Below are positions 11,782-24,927 of a DNA stretch of 64,000 nt, piece after piece. A program made the position numbers and the translations under genes. Every line of letters begins with the position of its first letter. Positions within the stretch are counted from its first letter, which is position 1. The stretch comes from Sphagnum compactum (taxonomy: Eukaryota; Bryophyta; Sphagnopsida; Sphagnales), in the NCBI GenBank assembly GCA_965153455.1, contig OZ234495.1, positions 10,412,875-10,476,874 on the forward strand, read 5' to 3'. The notes under the pieces were generated by a model that was not told where the DNA came from, searched no databases, and saw only the letters and a program-made list of their open reading frames with translations.

Positions 11782-12690
11782 CTAGCTTGTGTTGATCCAA
11801 TCCATGGCATTGACAATTACCTTGCTATTTTTATAAAAAGATTGAATCATAAGTATGAAGCTTAATGATCTTTTCCTTTTAACTCCAATGCTTCTAGGAG
11901 TTATTGCTGTTGCACGTGCTAGATGTGTGTTAGTTGCTCCATGTGTTGGATTTATGCTGGGTTTCATAGTTGTTGTAAAATCAAAATCACTACCAAGATT
12001 TACAAATATAGGATGGAAAGGAGGATAACCTAGTCCAAAAGACTTTGAAAAGTCATCTAGGTTGATTGTGTTGTCTGGATTTATGCCCTGGTTGAATTGA
12101 AAACCCTCTTGGCTTTCCTTAAGAACATCATCCTCTACCACAACTTTTGCTTTAAAGATTGAGTAGCTAGTTGTGTAGGAAAATGTTTTTCCTCCTCTTT
12201 TCTTTGTGGTGCATAGATTCCAGCACCTTCTACTTGCAGATCCTTCACATGGATTGGAACATTGATTCTTCTCTCCCCTTGGGAAGCCTCAATTGCATTG
12301 TAGTACTCTTCGTTGTATTATTTTGGCAAATGGAGTTTGTCTTGTTCTTCCAATGTCAAAGCCCAATATGAAGTGTTATTGCGAGTGTCTTTGTGGTAAT
12401 TTGAAATCCACTTATAATCACTATAGATGTAGTTCCACTTGTTTTTGCACATTTTGCCAATTTTTGGAAAATTGGAGTTTGTGATTGTTTGCAAGTCGTG
12501 TGATAAATTGTTCCATTGTTGTATTGTAGGAATCACATCGGCGTGTGGATTGATGATTTGCTTCAATGTGATTTACTCCTTGTGCTTACAATTAATTAGG
12601 GCCATGACCTCCTCATGACCCCAATTTGTGTTGTGTTGGCATGAAGGATCTTTGCTTCTTCTGCCACTACTTCTTTTTCTCCCATTGTGT
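11782..12690 (-). pseudogene. Harbinger Myb/SANT-like accessory protein, broken
   Basis: Reading minus from about 12,690: a Lys/Arg/Ser-rich start, then NWGHEEVMALI..KHKE, then W..LS..L and CKNKWN.IYSDYK.I..YHKDT.NN..YW.L (12,318–12,566), which is a Myb/SANT-like (trihelix-related) DNA-binding domain. After a stop at 12,318 the same frame continues with YNEEYYNAIEA.QGER and HVKDLQ.EG.GI, a conserved follow-on segment of Harbinger accessory proteins. A further open segment (11,782–12,141) contains a basic KRKR stretch. At least two stops break it. Such proteins help the transposase bind DNA and enter the nucleus. Confidence 0.75.
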
Positions 12691-13227
12691 GTTGAATTAT
12701 TTGTTGAATTATCGATTATATCCATCTCCTTTTGGCTCTAATTGCAAGGCTATGAGTTATTTGTGCGTATTTTGTTATTGCCTTTTCTTTTGTTGTTGTC
12801 TAGTATGGAATTGATTCTTAATTGTCCATTGCAGTTGACATTATGACAAATGTAGAAAGCTTCAAAACTTAGATATGTAAGTGCATCATGCATGCAAAAT
12901 GTGATGGTAGTGAAACATGTGTAGAGAGTGAAGGCAAGGAGGGGCAATGGCAAGGCATGGGAGAGCAAACCTTGTCAATAGGCAACCTCGTCAATAAGGT
13001 ATTAGATAGGATTTTGGGTTATTAGGTTAATGATGGTGATAAACTTTAAGATCTTTTTTTTTTGAAGATTTTTAACAATGTAGCAATGTATTAACACCTT
13101 GCTTAACTTTAGTATTGCCACATCATATGTGATGCCATCTAATTACATGTTATTTTTTCATGTTTAAACATATTTAGTTATCACATTTTTTATCAACCAT
13201 GTTATCTTCTTGTGTGAACGTACCTTA

Positions 13228-14540
13228 AAATTGTTAGATTTGTATTAAATAATAGTTAGATAACCTAGAACAAGACATTGTTATTGGTTACTTTCTACTA
13301 GCAATATTCTATTGACCATTATTTTGATTCCATTTCAAACCTCAGATCTTTTGTATATAAACAAAAAAGATGTAAGTTTTGAGGAAATGATGATGATAAG
13401 AAAATGAGGAATATATATTTGAGAATATACAACTGCAATACAAGTTCTATGAAGAAATGAAATTGTTTTAAATTGTAAAAATTTGTGTTGCTTATTGCAC
13501 ATTAGAAAATTGAAATAAAAAATAATTAAATACAACAAATTAGTGTTTAAAATGAAAGTCTGAAACATGAATTGAAATGTGAGAAATACCTTTTCCATAT
13601 TTCTTCAATATTGGTAATCATGCATCAAATATCTTATTATCAAACATTTTGTAATTGACTATTGTGTTCAAAGATTTTGAAAGACTTGACCAATTACAAG
13701 AAATATGCTATCCACAAATGGGTAAGTGGGAAAATTTTAGCCGGAGACATATTTGATCAATGTTCAAAAAGTGATGTTGGGTAATGTTGTGATGACTTTT
13801 GATGAGTTGTTAGAAGCATGTTGATGCTTGTTGGACTCTTTCTTCTCTTTGTTATTATTTCGTTTGTATGTTAGGTCTGGCTTTGATCGTTGGTTAGGGC
13901 GAGGGTGTACATGCATAGGGTGTAGAGTGACTGATTCCGACGCATTACTTCCTTGTCACAAGGTTGTTTGGAGTGTGCTTTATAGTAGGTTTTTTTTTTC
14001 CAAAAACCCCACCCACTTGGGGAGGCCTTAACTTTTGCATTTCTTACTCAATTTGGTGTTTGTAAAGGGGTACTCCTAGCTAGATTAGTGCCTTACCAAA
14101 TGCCTTTGAAGTCAAGATCATCAGATGCATGGTCATTGAACCCTAACTCTCTGAGCTACTAAGTGTTTGATGACTGGCCTATCTACCCTAGTTGATATTG
14201 TCATTAATATCTATATTTTTCAGCTAGTAGGTAAGTTGTTTCTGAACAGATTTTGACATAGTACTTAGACATGGACTCTGAGTTGAGACTAGTTTTTATC
14301 TTAGTGAGTGAAACATCAAAATGGATATGTTCATGGATCGAAGTACAGCAATTTGATAGGACATTGCATTCAAGACAAATAAATTCAAAGTAGGCAAAAA
14401 CTGGAAGTGTCTAGTAGCCTAGTAAGTGAATGAAAATTAAAATTTGATGTTCAAGAATTAGAAAATGATTACCTAATTAAAAAAGGAATTTTGTGAAATG
14501 TCAAATGTATGGCATAAAATTAAAATTATGTGTAGGAGAA
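13228..14540. other. AT-rich spacer
   Basis: No gene recognised. A 67-codon open frame at 13,828–14,031 sits in slightly GC-richer DNA ending in a CCCCACCCACTTGGGG palindrome-like stretch (14,007–14,022); it may be a retroelement scrap but has no clear match. Confidence 0.35.
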
Positions 14541-14546
14541 GGGCCT

Positions 14547-14585
14547 GAGTGTTAAGGGTTTAGGGTTTACAGGGTTTAGGAGTAC
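14547..14585 (+). repeat. degenerate telomere-like TTTAGGG tract
   Basis: Three near-consecutive copies of GGGTTTA/TTTAGGG occur about 500 bp upstream of SirB. A similar pair lies at about 59,193–59,208. They are too short to be a true interstitial telomere. Confidence 0.45.
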
Positions 14586-14778
14586 AGGCCCTTTCGAGAT
14601 TTGAGATCTGTGCCCCAGGCCGGTTGAAAACAGGGTTTTTCAGGCAGGTAAGGGAGCTGAAAATACAAAGGAAAAATCCAGGCAGTGCTTTACGTAGATG
14701 GGATTAAATCCAAATCCATAATCCATTTCGAAGATCTTCTTATCTTCCTCTTGAGCAAGATCAGAATCTACCAATATC

Positions 14779-15361
14779 AAAATTCAGAATTTCCTGCACC
14801 AGAAACCTTGCAAGGAAACCCTAGAGTAAACCCATCACCATTGCAAGCGTTGTTGTTGCTGCAAGGGAGGGTTGGTTCGTCGGTTGCACTTTTGCACCTT
14901 CCGGCGCTTGCATTATATATATCCGGACAAACATCGTCGAGTTGTGGAGGCAGGTGGTTTTGATGAGAGATGAAGGGGAGTAGTTGTTGCTGCTCCGAAG
15001 ATTTGGAGGAATTTGGGCACGTGCTTTGTGTAGAATTTTGAGAAATTGGTTTTTTGTGTCCTGGATTTGTTGAGCTGTTATGGCGTCTTGTTTGCGTTCT
15101 GGTGGTACGTTTTCTGGGTCGCTGTCTTCGTGTTTCTCATCAGTAAAGCCTCAGAAAGCTAGGCAGAATGCGAGGGTTTTGGTCTGCCCAGTTGTGCAGG
15201 AAAATGGTGCCGGGATTTCTTGTGGGTTGGAAGAACGGTGTAGGAGATATGGCTGGGGAGCTCAAGGTCGTGGCGATACAGTTCAGTCTGGTTATGGAGC
15301 TAGGGTTCTGAAACCAACGCTCTTTCCAATGTTTAGGGACGGGAAGGGTGTTGTTGTGTGT
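14779..15361 (+). repeat. inverted-repeat arm: promoter plus transit-peptide coding (right copy)
   Basis: This is the partner of 1,684–2,291 in opposite orientation. It spans telo-box, TATA box, 5' UTR and the first ~94 codons of SirB. The predicted N-termini agree at roughly four of five residues, and the non-coding part is at least as well conserved. Confidence 0.9.
14914..14922 (+). promoter_or_regulatory. probable TATA box of SirB
   Basis: TATATATAT lies 158 bp upstream of the SirB ATG in the duplicated promoter; an AAACCCTA telo-box sits about 90 bp further upstream (14,816–14,823). No transcript data are available to confirm the start. Confidence 0.5.
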
Positions 15362-17322
15362 GGAATAAATGGAAAGTCACTGGAAGCACAATATTTGGTG
15401 CAGGCTGGTGATGCAGTGGTGATAGTCGACCATGGGTCGAGACGCCCGGAGTCCAATGTGATGCTACGTAAAGTTTTCCTAACCTTGAAGCCCTGGTATC
15501 CGTCGCTGGTGGAAACAACTCATGGGCTTTGGTTAAGTTTATCCTTCTCAATTTTAGAAATTGATCCCCTCCATTTCCTCTTGCTCTCCTCTGCATACCT
15601 TTGCCTCTGCAGACGGCACATTATGTTGCGTGTTAGCTATGTCTCTTGAGTGCTAACCAAAGTCATGACTGAGTCTTCCCATTGCTTTTGGAAATGCTGC
15701 AGAAACTCAGGATGTGGATGTTCGTATAATGGTTTGCCTGACTGTTGGGCAGATTACTTTATACTCATCTACACCCATGGGTGAGAGCTGATGAAGTTAA
15801 TGGGGAATGTGAGCTTGTCATTGCTATTCATGAATGATATGGAGGATATTCTTTAAGTGAGGATACTATTAACTTTGCTTATTAGCCTATGTCTCTTGGG
15901 TGCTAGCCAAAATCAGGCCTCATTCTTCATTACTTCTGGAAGTGCAGCAGGGACTTGCAGGACTGATTTTTGCCTGAAATTTTGAACAGATTATCAAATC
16001 CTTATCTACACTTACTTTTGGGAGTGGATGAATTCAGTGGGGAGTAAATGCAGCTAGTTACTGCCATTCACAAGGAAGGTGATGGTCTGATGCATTTTGA
16101 GTGACACTCATATGTTCAGACCACACTCATTCTTGTTGTATTTGTTTTAGTTTGACCAGAACTGACATAACACTAAGCCTACAAAGTGTTGTTCTGGAGG
16201 TTTCTCTGCAATCTGATAGATATGCATTGATGCAGTCTAAATTGCTCAATTAATTTGCCATGGGGTGGAATTGAAGTGCAATTCATACCTCATCTTGATC
16301 TGTATTTATGGCATGAAGTGGAACCCAATGGACAGTACTACTGATCATGGTCATTGATCAGGAAGTGGTGATGCAGATGAATTTGTGGAACTTTACAAAC
16401 AAAGAACTGGCCATCCAATTGTTGAACCTGCACACATGGTAATCCTCTTTCAAAAGTCATTGAAATCCCATTCTTTCTAGACATAATTGTTCATTCAGGA
16501 CTTATGGTGTGCCAGTTTTCTTCTCAGAAACAGAGAGGCCCATTTTCAGGAATTCTTGGTGTCATGAATTAAATTGAAGGGAAGCTTGGAAGTACAAACA
16601 TCCACCACCATTTGAGATAAATTTGAGTTACTGTACTGTTATGGAGTTGCTTTCTTGACAATAGTGGTGAGAAAGGTACTTTGGAAATCTAGGTCTCTGA
16701 TGCTGCAACTCAGCCATTGGGTTGCAGGAGCTAGCAGAGCCATCAATTGGGACTGCTTTCAAATGTTGTGTGGAGCAGGGGGCCACCCGTGTCATAATAT
16801 GTCCTTACTTCCTCTTTCCTGGTCGACACTGGGATAAGGTTTGATTATCTCTTCTTATGATAATAATATTTCATGAATTTCACATGGAGGAGATGGTTGG
16901 TTCATTGGATAAGAACACAGATTGGGAAGTAGAGCCCTCTTTCCTGCACTCTTAGTCATGTATCACATTCCATTTATTGATAGTGCAGGACATTCCTGCC
17001 TTGGCAGCACAAGCAGCAGAGCAGCATACAGGAGTGCCATATGTTGTGACAGCCCCGATTGGCCTTCATGAGCTCATGGTGGTGAGGCTGCTCAAACTGA
17101 AGAATCATAAATTTGAAATTTGGTCCTGTGCCATTTCTTCACAATGTATATTTATCTATGTGTTTATTGTGACAGAGGGTGGTGGAAGATAGAATGCAAT
17201 ACTGCATGAGTCACGTGGCGGGCAAAGTTGCAGAGTGCAGTATGTGTGCTGGGACTGGCCGTTGCCAACAGCTAACTTCCAATCCAAGACCAACTATATC
17301 AACCAACTCAAGCAACAATTGA
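15080..17322 (+). CDS. SIRB: sirohydrochlorin ferrochelatase, chloroplastic (SirB/CbiX-type)
   Basis: Exons at 15080–15467, 16377–16438, 16728–16838, 16989–17081 and 17176–17322 (GT–AG, phases consistent) give a 266-residue protein. It inserts Fe2+ into sirohydrochlorin, the last step of siroheme synthesis for plastid nitrite and sulfite reductases. Residues 1 to about 95 form a transit peptide shared with the methyltransferase near the left end. The CbiX core shows VDHGSR (His118, expected metal ligand), EPAHMELAEPS (His149) and FLFPGRHW. The C-terminus keeps CSMCAGTGRC (Cys239, 242, 248), matching the cysteine motif that binds a [2Fe-2S] cluster in plant SirB. Intron 1 (about 0.9 kb) holds two copies of a dispersed repeat. 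A stop-containing open frame runs on into intron 1 to 15,649 and is not coding. Confidence 0.93.
15632..15860 (+). repeat. dispersed intronic repeat, copy A
   Basis: It begins TTAGCTATGTCTCTTG and contains TTTTGGAAATGCTGCAG, a CGTATAATGGTTTGCCTGA stretch, GAGCTGATGAAGTTAATGGGG and GCTATTCAT. It is similar in order and sequence to copies at 15,882–16,110 and 41,634–41,865. Confidence 0.7.
15882..16110 (+). repeat. dispersed intronic repeat, copy B
   Basis: A second copy in SirB intron 1, in the same orientation as copy A: TTAGCCTATGTCTCTTGG, TCTGGAAGTGCAGCAG, TTTGCCTGA, GATGAATTCAGTGGGG, GCCATTCAC and GGTGATGGTCT. Confidence 0.7.
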
Positions 17323-19554
17323 TGGGAAATGTCAAGTGATTGTGAATTTGGAACACCATGGTAATTGAACCAACCCTAAGTAGATGCAAAAAATAGTGGT
17401 GTAAGTAAAAGACCAAAGAACAAAGTAAGTGAAGGTTATTTGGAGTTGGAACACCGCATAATAGAAATTAAATGGATTGACTTGAGCATTAGGTGCACCT
17501 TCCAAAGTTGGAGACTATCTAACTGCCACAATGATGCCAATGGGCTTGCTTCCCCTGAAACCCTAAAGCCCTAGGAAAAACTTGGATGGCTGGTTCATCT
17601 GATGACACCCATTAAAGCTGTGATCAGGTATTATGGGGTACCTAACCATGCAAGGTGGCCATGAGTCCTAGCCACTGTTGACATTCTCTTAATGCAAAAG
17701 AGAATTGGAGTTTTTCTTTACACAATTCTAATTGCCAGTTGCCTGACTAGAAATCAGGCAATGAAAAGAAACACCTCTAGATTCTGGTCTTTCATGTTAG
17801 CATAGGCATTTGTAGTAGTCCTCATTCATCAGATCCTGTGCCCAAGGGAGTCATGTTAGAGAATGACTTAGCCACCATAGTGCTGGTGTTTGAACTGTAA
17901 TATTGAGAATCTGATCTTCCTTCAAATCTTTATCTACTTCTGGCACATGATCCAGGATTCCCATGTATTCTGATGCAATCTCCAGCATGGTGGCTTAATT
18001 TTCTGGCTTGAAACACAAAAGAGCATTCAGAAGCTAGTTATCAAGTTCATTTGCAGGCAGAACTTTCTTTGCATCCTTTAATATATCATTAATCTTTCTT
18101 TGCAGAATCTGCAGATTATGATTCTGCAGAAAAGTTCATTAGGTACCTGCGTATAAGGTCAGAAACTCTACCAAAGAAAATGCAGAAATGGTCACCCTGC
18201 AACTAACCACCATTGTATTGGGCAATAGATGAAACTCAGTGTGCAGTTGCAAGCAGAGAAGGGGAACCTTCTGCAGTCCACTGGTGGTTGGATAGCATTA
18301 TGATAACAATTGGCATGCCAACCATTGCACCTCCTTGCAAAGAGGAAGATCATGTATGATGAAAGAAGACTTGAACTAATATCTTCGGTATCAAAAGGTA
18401 AGCAGTACACATTAGCAGCTTCTCTCATTGCAATTGTTCAGTACAACGAAAATGAAGTACCTATTTTGTCATGGTTTGTCTTCTTTGCAGTACATTTGTA
18501 GTGCGGAAATGTTTTCACAAGAATATACCAATCAAATTTGCATGTGCAGGTGAGAAGTCTTCAACTTTTCAAATCAAAGAACATGTGTGGACCTGCCGGA
18601 CAATGTGATCACAGTTGTGACACAGCATGCTATTATTTTGTTTTTGTTCAGAGTGTGCAAAAACTGAGGACTGTTCAAATCCAGCATGTAATTGTCTTGT
18701 TTTGTGTTTGGGAGAACAAAGACTGAGGACTGTTTTGAATTGCTGGAGTGCTGGCAGCAGCAAATCAATGTTGCTTTTCTTATGCAGCTGTATTACAATC
18801 TGCAGAAGGATTTTTCTTGGCTTACATCTTTCTATTGTCACAGGATGTCCATAGTCCACAGGGAAAGATACAAAGAGATCGCTGCGGAATTGACTTCAAG
18901 AATTGTGATGCTTATCTGAATCCGATGGTCTTCTACTGGGTATACTCATCACAATCGATGTACACTGGTGGTTCATTGATACGATGCAAAGCTTGCTTGA
19001 TTTGATATGATTGTTTGCCGTGGTTGTGATGATGATGAACTGGTTTTCTTCCTGCACGAGATAGGGCAGCAGATAACTTACAATTGCCATAGAAAAAAAT
19101 TGATAATACAGATCTGCAACAACAAAACTGCAATAATTTGCTTCCCAGTCTCCTCAGGCACTTGTAATACACAATCACCAATGTGAGACAAATGAGGATC
19201 AGAAGAGGTGACGCCGGGTCAAAGCTAATTGCAGCACAAATTGCATAGCCCAGAAAGCGACAACAAAGAATGCCGAGTGGAATGTTGGTCATAAGAGACT
19301 CATTTGAGTAGAGTCAAATACGATAGCTAGCTGCTCATGAGTTTTGCAGCAAGAAAAAAAAGTCGATGCAAACTGGACATCAGACCAAAAGCAAAGCCCT
19401 AACGAAGGCGTAAGTAACAAGAGAAAAAGGAGGAATGTTTTCTCCTCCGTTTTTGTTGAACAGGAATCGCGTGAATCGCCATGTACAGTGAAGTCATCCA
19501 ACTGAAAGATCACGGCGTGACGAGAATCTGTTGCTTCACACCTTTCCATTTTTG
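17323..19554. other. spacer between SirB and RPT6
   Basis: No gene is supported. The base composition is gene-like and there is a two-copy duplication of about 67 bp near 18,640–18,745 (AACTGAGGACTGTT and TTGTTTT-rich). On the minus strand two adjoining open frames (18,933–19,292 with a hydrophobic stretch; 19,289–19,549) face away from RPT6. They could be part of a small divergent gene, but show no domain I recognise. Confidence 0.4.
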
Positions 19555-19620
19555 AGGCTTTCGCTGGTGGGATTCGTCCAGTTACATCCCGAGTTCCGTC
19601 TCGCTAGAAACGGCAGTCAC

Positions 19621-19664
19621 TGACGTCATTGGAAGAAAATCTACGTCAGGTGAAATTAGGGTTT
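19621..19664 (+). promoter_or_regulatory. RPT6 promoter: TGACGTCA palindrome, ATTGG and telo-box
   Basis: TGACGTCA (19,621–19,628) is a perfect bZIP/TGA-type site, followed at once by ATTGG (a CCAAT box on the other strand), a second ACGTCA half-site (19,643–19,648) and TAGGGTTT (telo-box, 19,657–19,664). All lie 170–210 bp upstream of the RPT6 ATG. Confidence 0.5.
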
Positions 19665-19831
19665 GGCGCTCATGGTCTTGTTCTCCTTCGCTTTCGTGTT
19701 CCTCCTTGAACTTCTTACTGATCCGGGTTTTGCGCTCAGCTTCGGGTTGTGGAGCACAAATTTTGGTTTTCTGTAGAGGCTTTGTTTGTTTTGTTTTTGG
19801 GGGTTGGTTTTGAGGATAGTGTAGTCACGAG

Positions 19832-22632
<2,801 letters not shown>

Positions 22633-23457
22633 TCTCCTACAGGTGTGGCAAGTATGTGGCATCTGTATCACCAGCTGATCAGTTCTAAAATTGCTGTTTC
22701 AGTTTTTAACATTGGAAGGGACAATGCAGTGCTTCAAGCTCTTTGTGAAGGCCACACAAGTTGATCTGTAAGGCTCTATTTGCCTTGAGTTCAACTGTGG
22801 GCCTCCGAAATTGTCCTGGAAACCAAATTAACTTACCCTGCAATAACTGGTGCTCCTTACTCATATGAGTCAGCTGCATAATTCTCCCATGCTCATGCAT
22901 TGAGATGTTTCCCCAATGTTTTGAATCAGAAAAAGGACATTTCTGTTTTGTGTTCTGCCTTTGGAATCTTCAAATGGACTATTTCAAGGGCTTCTCAATC
23001 CTAAGTGGGAAGCTTTCAAGGCCAACTTTTTCTTCATATCCCATTCCTTGAATTTCTTGTTGAGTTTTCGTTGTTTTTTTTTTTTTTTGTTTTTCTCTCT
23101 TTTTGTGTTTCCTCTTTCTTCTTGGTTTCCTTGGTTCTCATTCTCATTTGGTTCCTACTGTGCAAGCCAGCCTCATGCCTGAGTTTTCCTTTTGCTACTA
23201 GTCTTGGCAGGAACTCTGTGGTTATGGTATGACATTGACCCCTCCCGCTGCCAGGAGCTGATGAAGTCAGTGGGGATGTAGCTGGTATATTCATACATGT
23301 TGCTGTTAAAAGTCTGTTGACACATCTGCTGTTTTTCAAATGTCTCAGTTTTAATTTTTTCCTTTGTTTATGTTGTTGTCTATTCTTTGGGGTTGGGTTT
23401 TGTTCTCTTTCCTGTTTGCTGATATGTTTTCAGATCTGACATCTCTGTGACATTGCT
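22633..23457. other. RPT6 3' region
   Basis: 3' UTR and spacer with no further gene. It includes a T-rich tract near 23,072–23,125 and, at 23,170–23,310, a partial diverged copy of the dispersed intronic repeat (GAGCTGATGAAGTCAGTGGGG). Confidence 0.45.
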
Positions 23458-23630
23458 ATTCAGTCATATCTCAATTCTGTCCAGGTGGGCCTAAATCATT
23501 AGCATGGACAGGGTCTCAGTATTTATGGAGACATCTATCCCAATTGTTATTCAGTCATATCTTAATTCTGTTCAGGTGGACCTAAATCATAGATATGGAC
23601 AACTTCTCAGTATTTATGAAGTACTGTATG
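23458..23630 (+). repeat. two-copy tandem repeat, 91-bp unit
   Basis: ATTCAGTCATATCT.AATTCTG, a CAGGTGG.CCTAAATCAT stretch and CTCAGTATTTATG recur in order at 23,458 and 23,549. Confidence 0.8.
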
Positions 23631-23710
23631 CCTATCTACTGTGAGGAAAACATTTAAAATGAAGAGAACAGTATTGTGCACAAATGCTTAGCTTAGTTTT
23701 TCCTCCTTTT

Positions 23711-24037
23711 AGGTACACAAGGACATTTTCTGGCTTGTTAGAGAGCCTCTCAAGGTGTGGATTTTGTTTTAGGTCTGATTGTACACAGGGACATTTTCTG
23801 GCCTGTTGAGAGCCTCTCAAGGTGTGGATTTTGTTTTAGGTCTGATTGTACAGAAGGACGTTTTCTGGCTTGTTGAGAGCCTCTCAAGGTGTGGATTTTG
23901 TTTTAGGTCTGATTGTACAGAAGGACGTTTTCTGGCTTGTTGAGCCTCTCAAGGTGTGGATTTTGTTTTAGATCTGATTGTACAGAAGGATGTTTTCTGG
24001 CTTGTTGAGAGCCTCTTAAGGTGTGGATTTTGTTCCA
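23711..24037 (+). repeat. minisatellite, about five copies of a 65–68-bp unit
   Basis: The GGACATTTTC/GGACGTTTTC landmark recurs at about 23,721, 23,789, 23,856, 23,923 and 23,988, each followed by TGGCTTGTTGAGAGCCTCTC and AAGGTGTGGATTTTGTTTTA. Spacing is 68, 67, 67 and 65 bp. Short minus-strand frames across it only reflect the repeat. Confidence 0.9.
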
Positions 24038-24927
24038 GTGTGCAAAGGAGGTCTGTGCAAAACAATTTGCATTGAAATGGCATTGAAATCTCTGATCATT
24101 TCGGAGTTGATGGCAGATTATATCAGATTTTATGAATAGGCACTTCAAGTTTTAGCTGTCATGCCTAGAAGCTTTTAAAGCTAATGCTACCTGCACAGAC
24201 TGGATCACTATGGAGCAGTTGATTGGATATATTGGGAGGTTCATGTCTAAAATCAAGGGAAGAGTGTTTTAGTATGGTATTTTAGTATGTTATCTCTTAA
24301 GTGACAAAACTGCAGCTTGGAAGTCTAGTGTGAGAGTCTCACTGCCCCCACTTCTGAGGTGTGACACTTGACATAACTTTGTCACAGGAATCCCTATGAA
24401 AGTTATGTAGTGAACCAACACAAACATGTTGATTTCACAAATCTGAACTTGAGGTTGGGAGGTGGCTGTATTGCAATCCAGTGTGGGAACTGCCAGTGAG
24501 ACTTTCTTAAACAAAATATGGAATCACTGGAAGACTTTTGATCTACTCTTATCTGCTCTACAACGTCAATTGATTACTTCATCTAATTGGACATCAGCTG
24601 CTGTACACAAACTTTGCATTGATCTGCCTTGAGCTACATCCCTAAGTACAAGATTTAGGTTTAGACTTATCTGCATTGCAGATGCAATTTCTCAGAAAAA
24701 GAGAAAACTCTTCATTTTGTAATGTAATTTCAATCAGCTGCTCCACTGGCTATACTCTGCTTAAGGTTTTTAAACATATTGAATACACTCAGGGCACAAT
24801 GGGTGCCTCGAATTCCCGTGGCAGCTGCAGAGGAAATGTTGATGCAAAAAGCCTTTGCTTGAATCAAACTTATACACATAAACCCCAGATACTTTGCTGA
24901 AGACACAATGAGCTTTTTCTTTTCTCT
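24038..24927. other. spacer between RPT6 and the GT31 gene
   Basis: No gene recognised. The two neighbouring genes converge here, so the right part probably holds the 3' UTR of the galactosyltransferase. Confidence 0.45.

Larger units (their letters stand above)
8911..13224. mobile_element. decayed PIF/Harbinger DNA transposon, about 4.3 kb
   Basis: Candidate ends are CCTACGTTCA at 8,911 and, reading inward on the minus strand from 13,224, GGTACGTTCA. Further inside both ends share GTGATAACT followed shortly by TATGTT. Both sides are flanked by TTA (8,908–8,910 and 13,225–13,227), the 3-bp target duplication typical of PIF/Harbinger. Inside lie a DDE transposase relic on plus and a Myb/SANT-like accessory gene relic on minus, arranged tail to tail, which is the two-gene make-up of this superfamily. 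Both genes carry stops, so the copy is non-autonomous. The exact ends are inferred by eye. Confidence 0.7.

Noticed and set aside
15468-15649. Read-through of SirB exon 1 to a stop at 15,649
   Set aside because: SirB homology resumes at 16,377 after a clean GT–AG intron in the right phase; the read-through has no family similarity and includes the start of a dispersed repeat.
18933-19549. Minus-strand frames upstream of RPT6 as a small membrane-protein gene
   Set aside because: A hydrophobic stretch is present but there is no recognisable family, no clear exon chain and no conserved motif.
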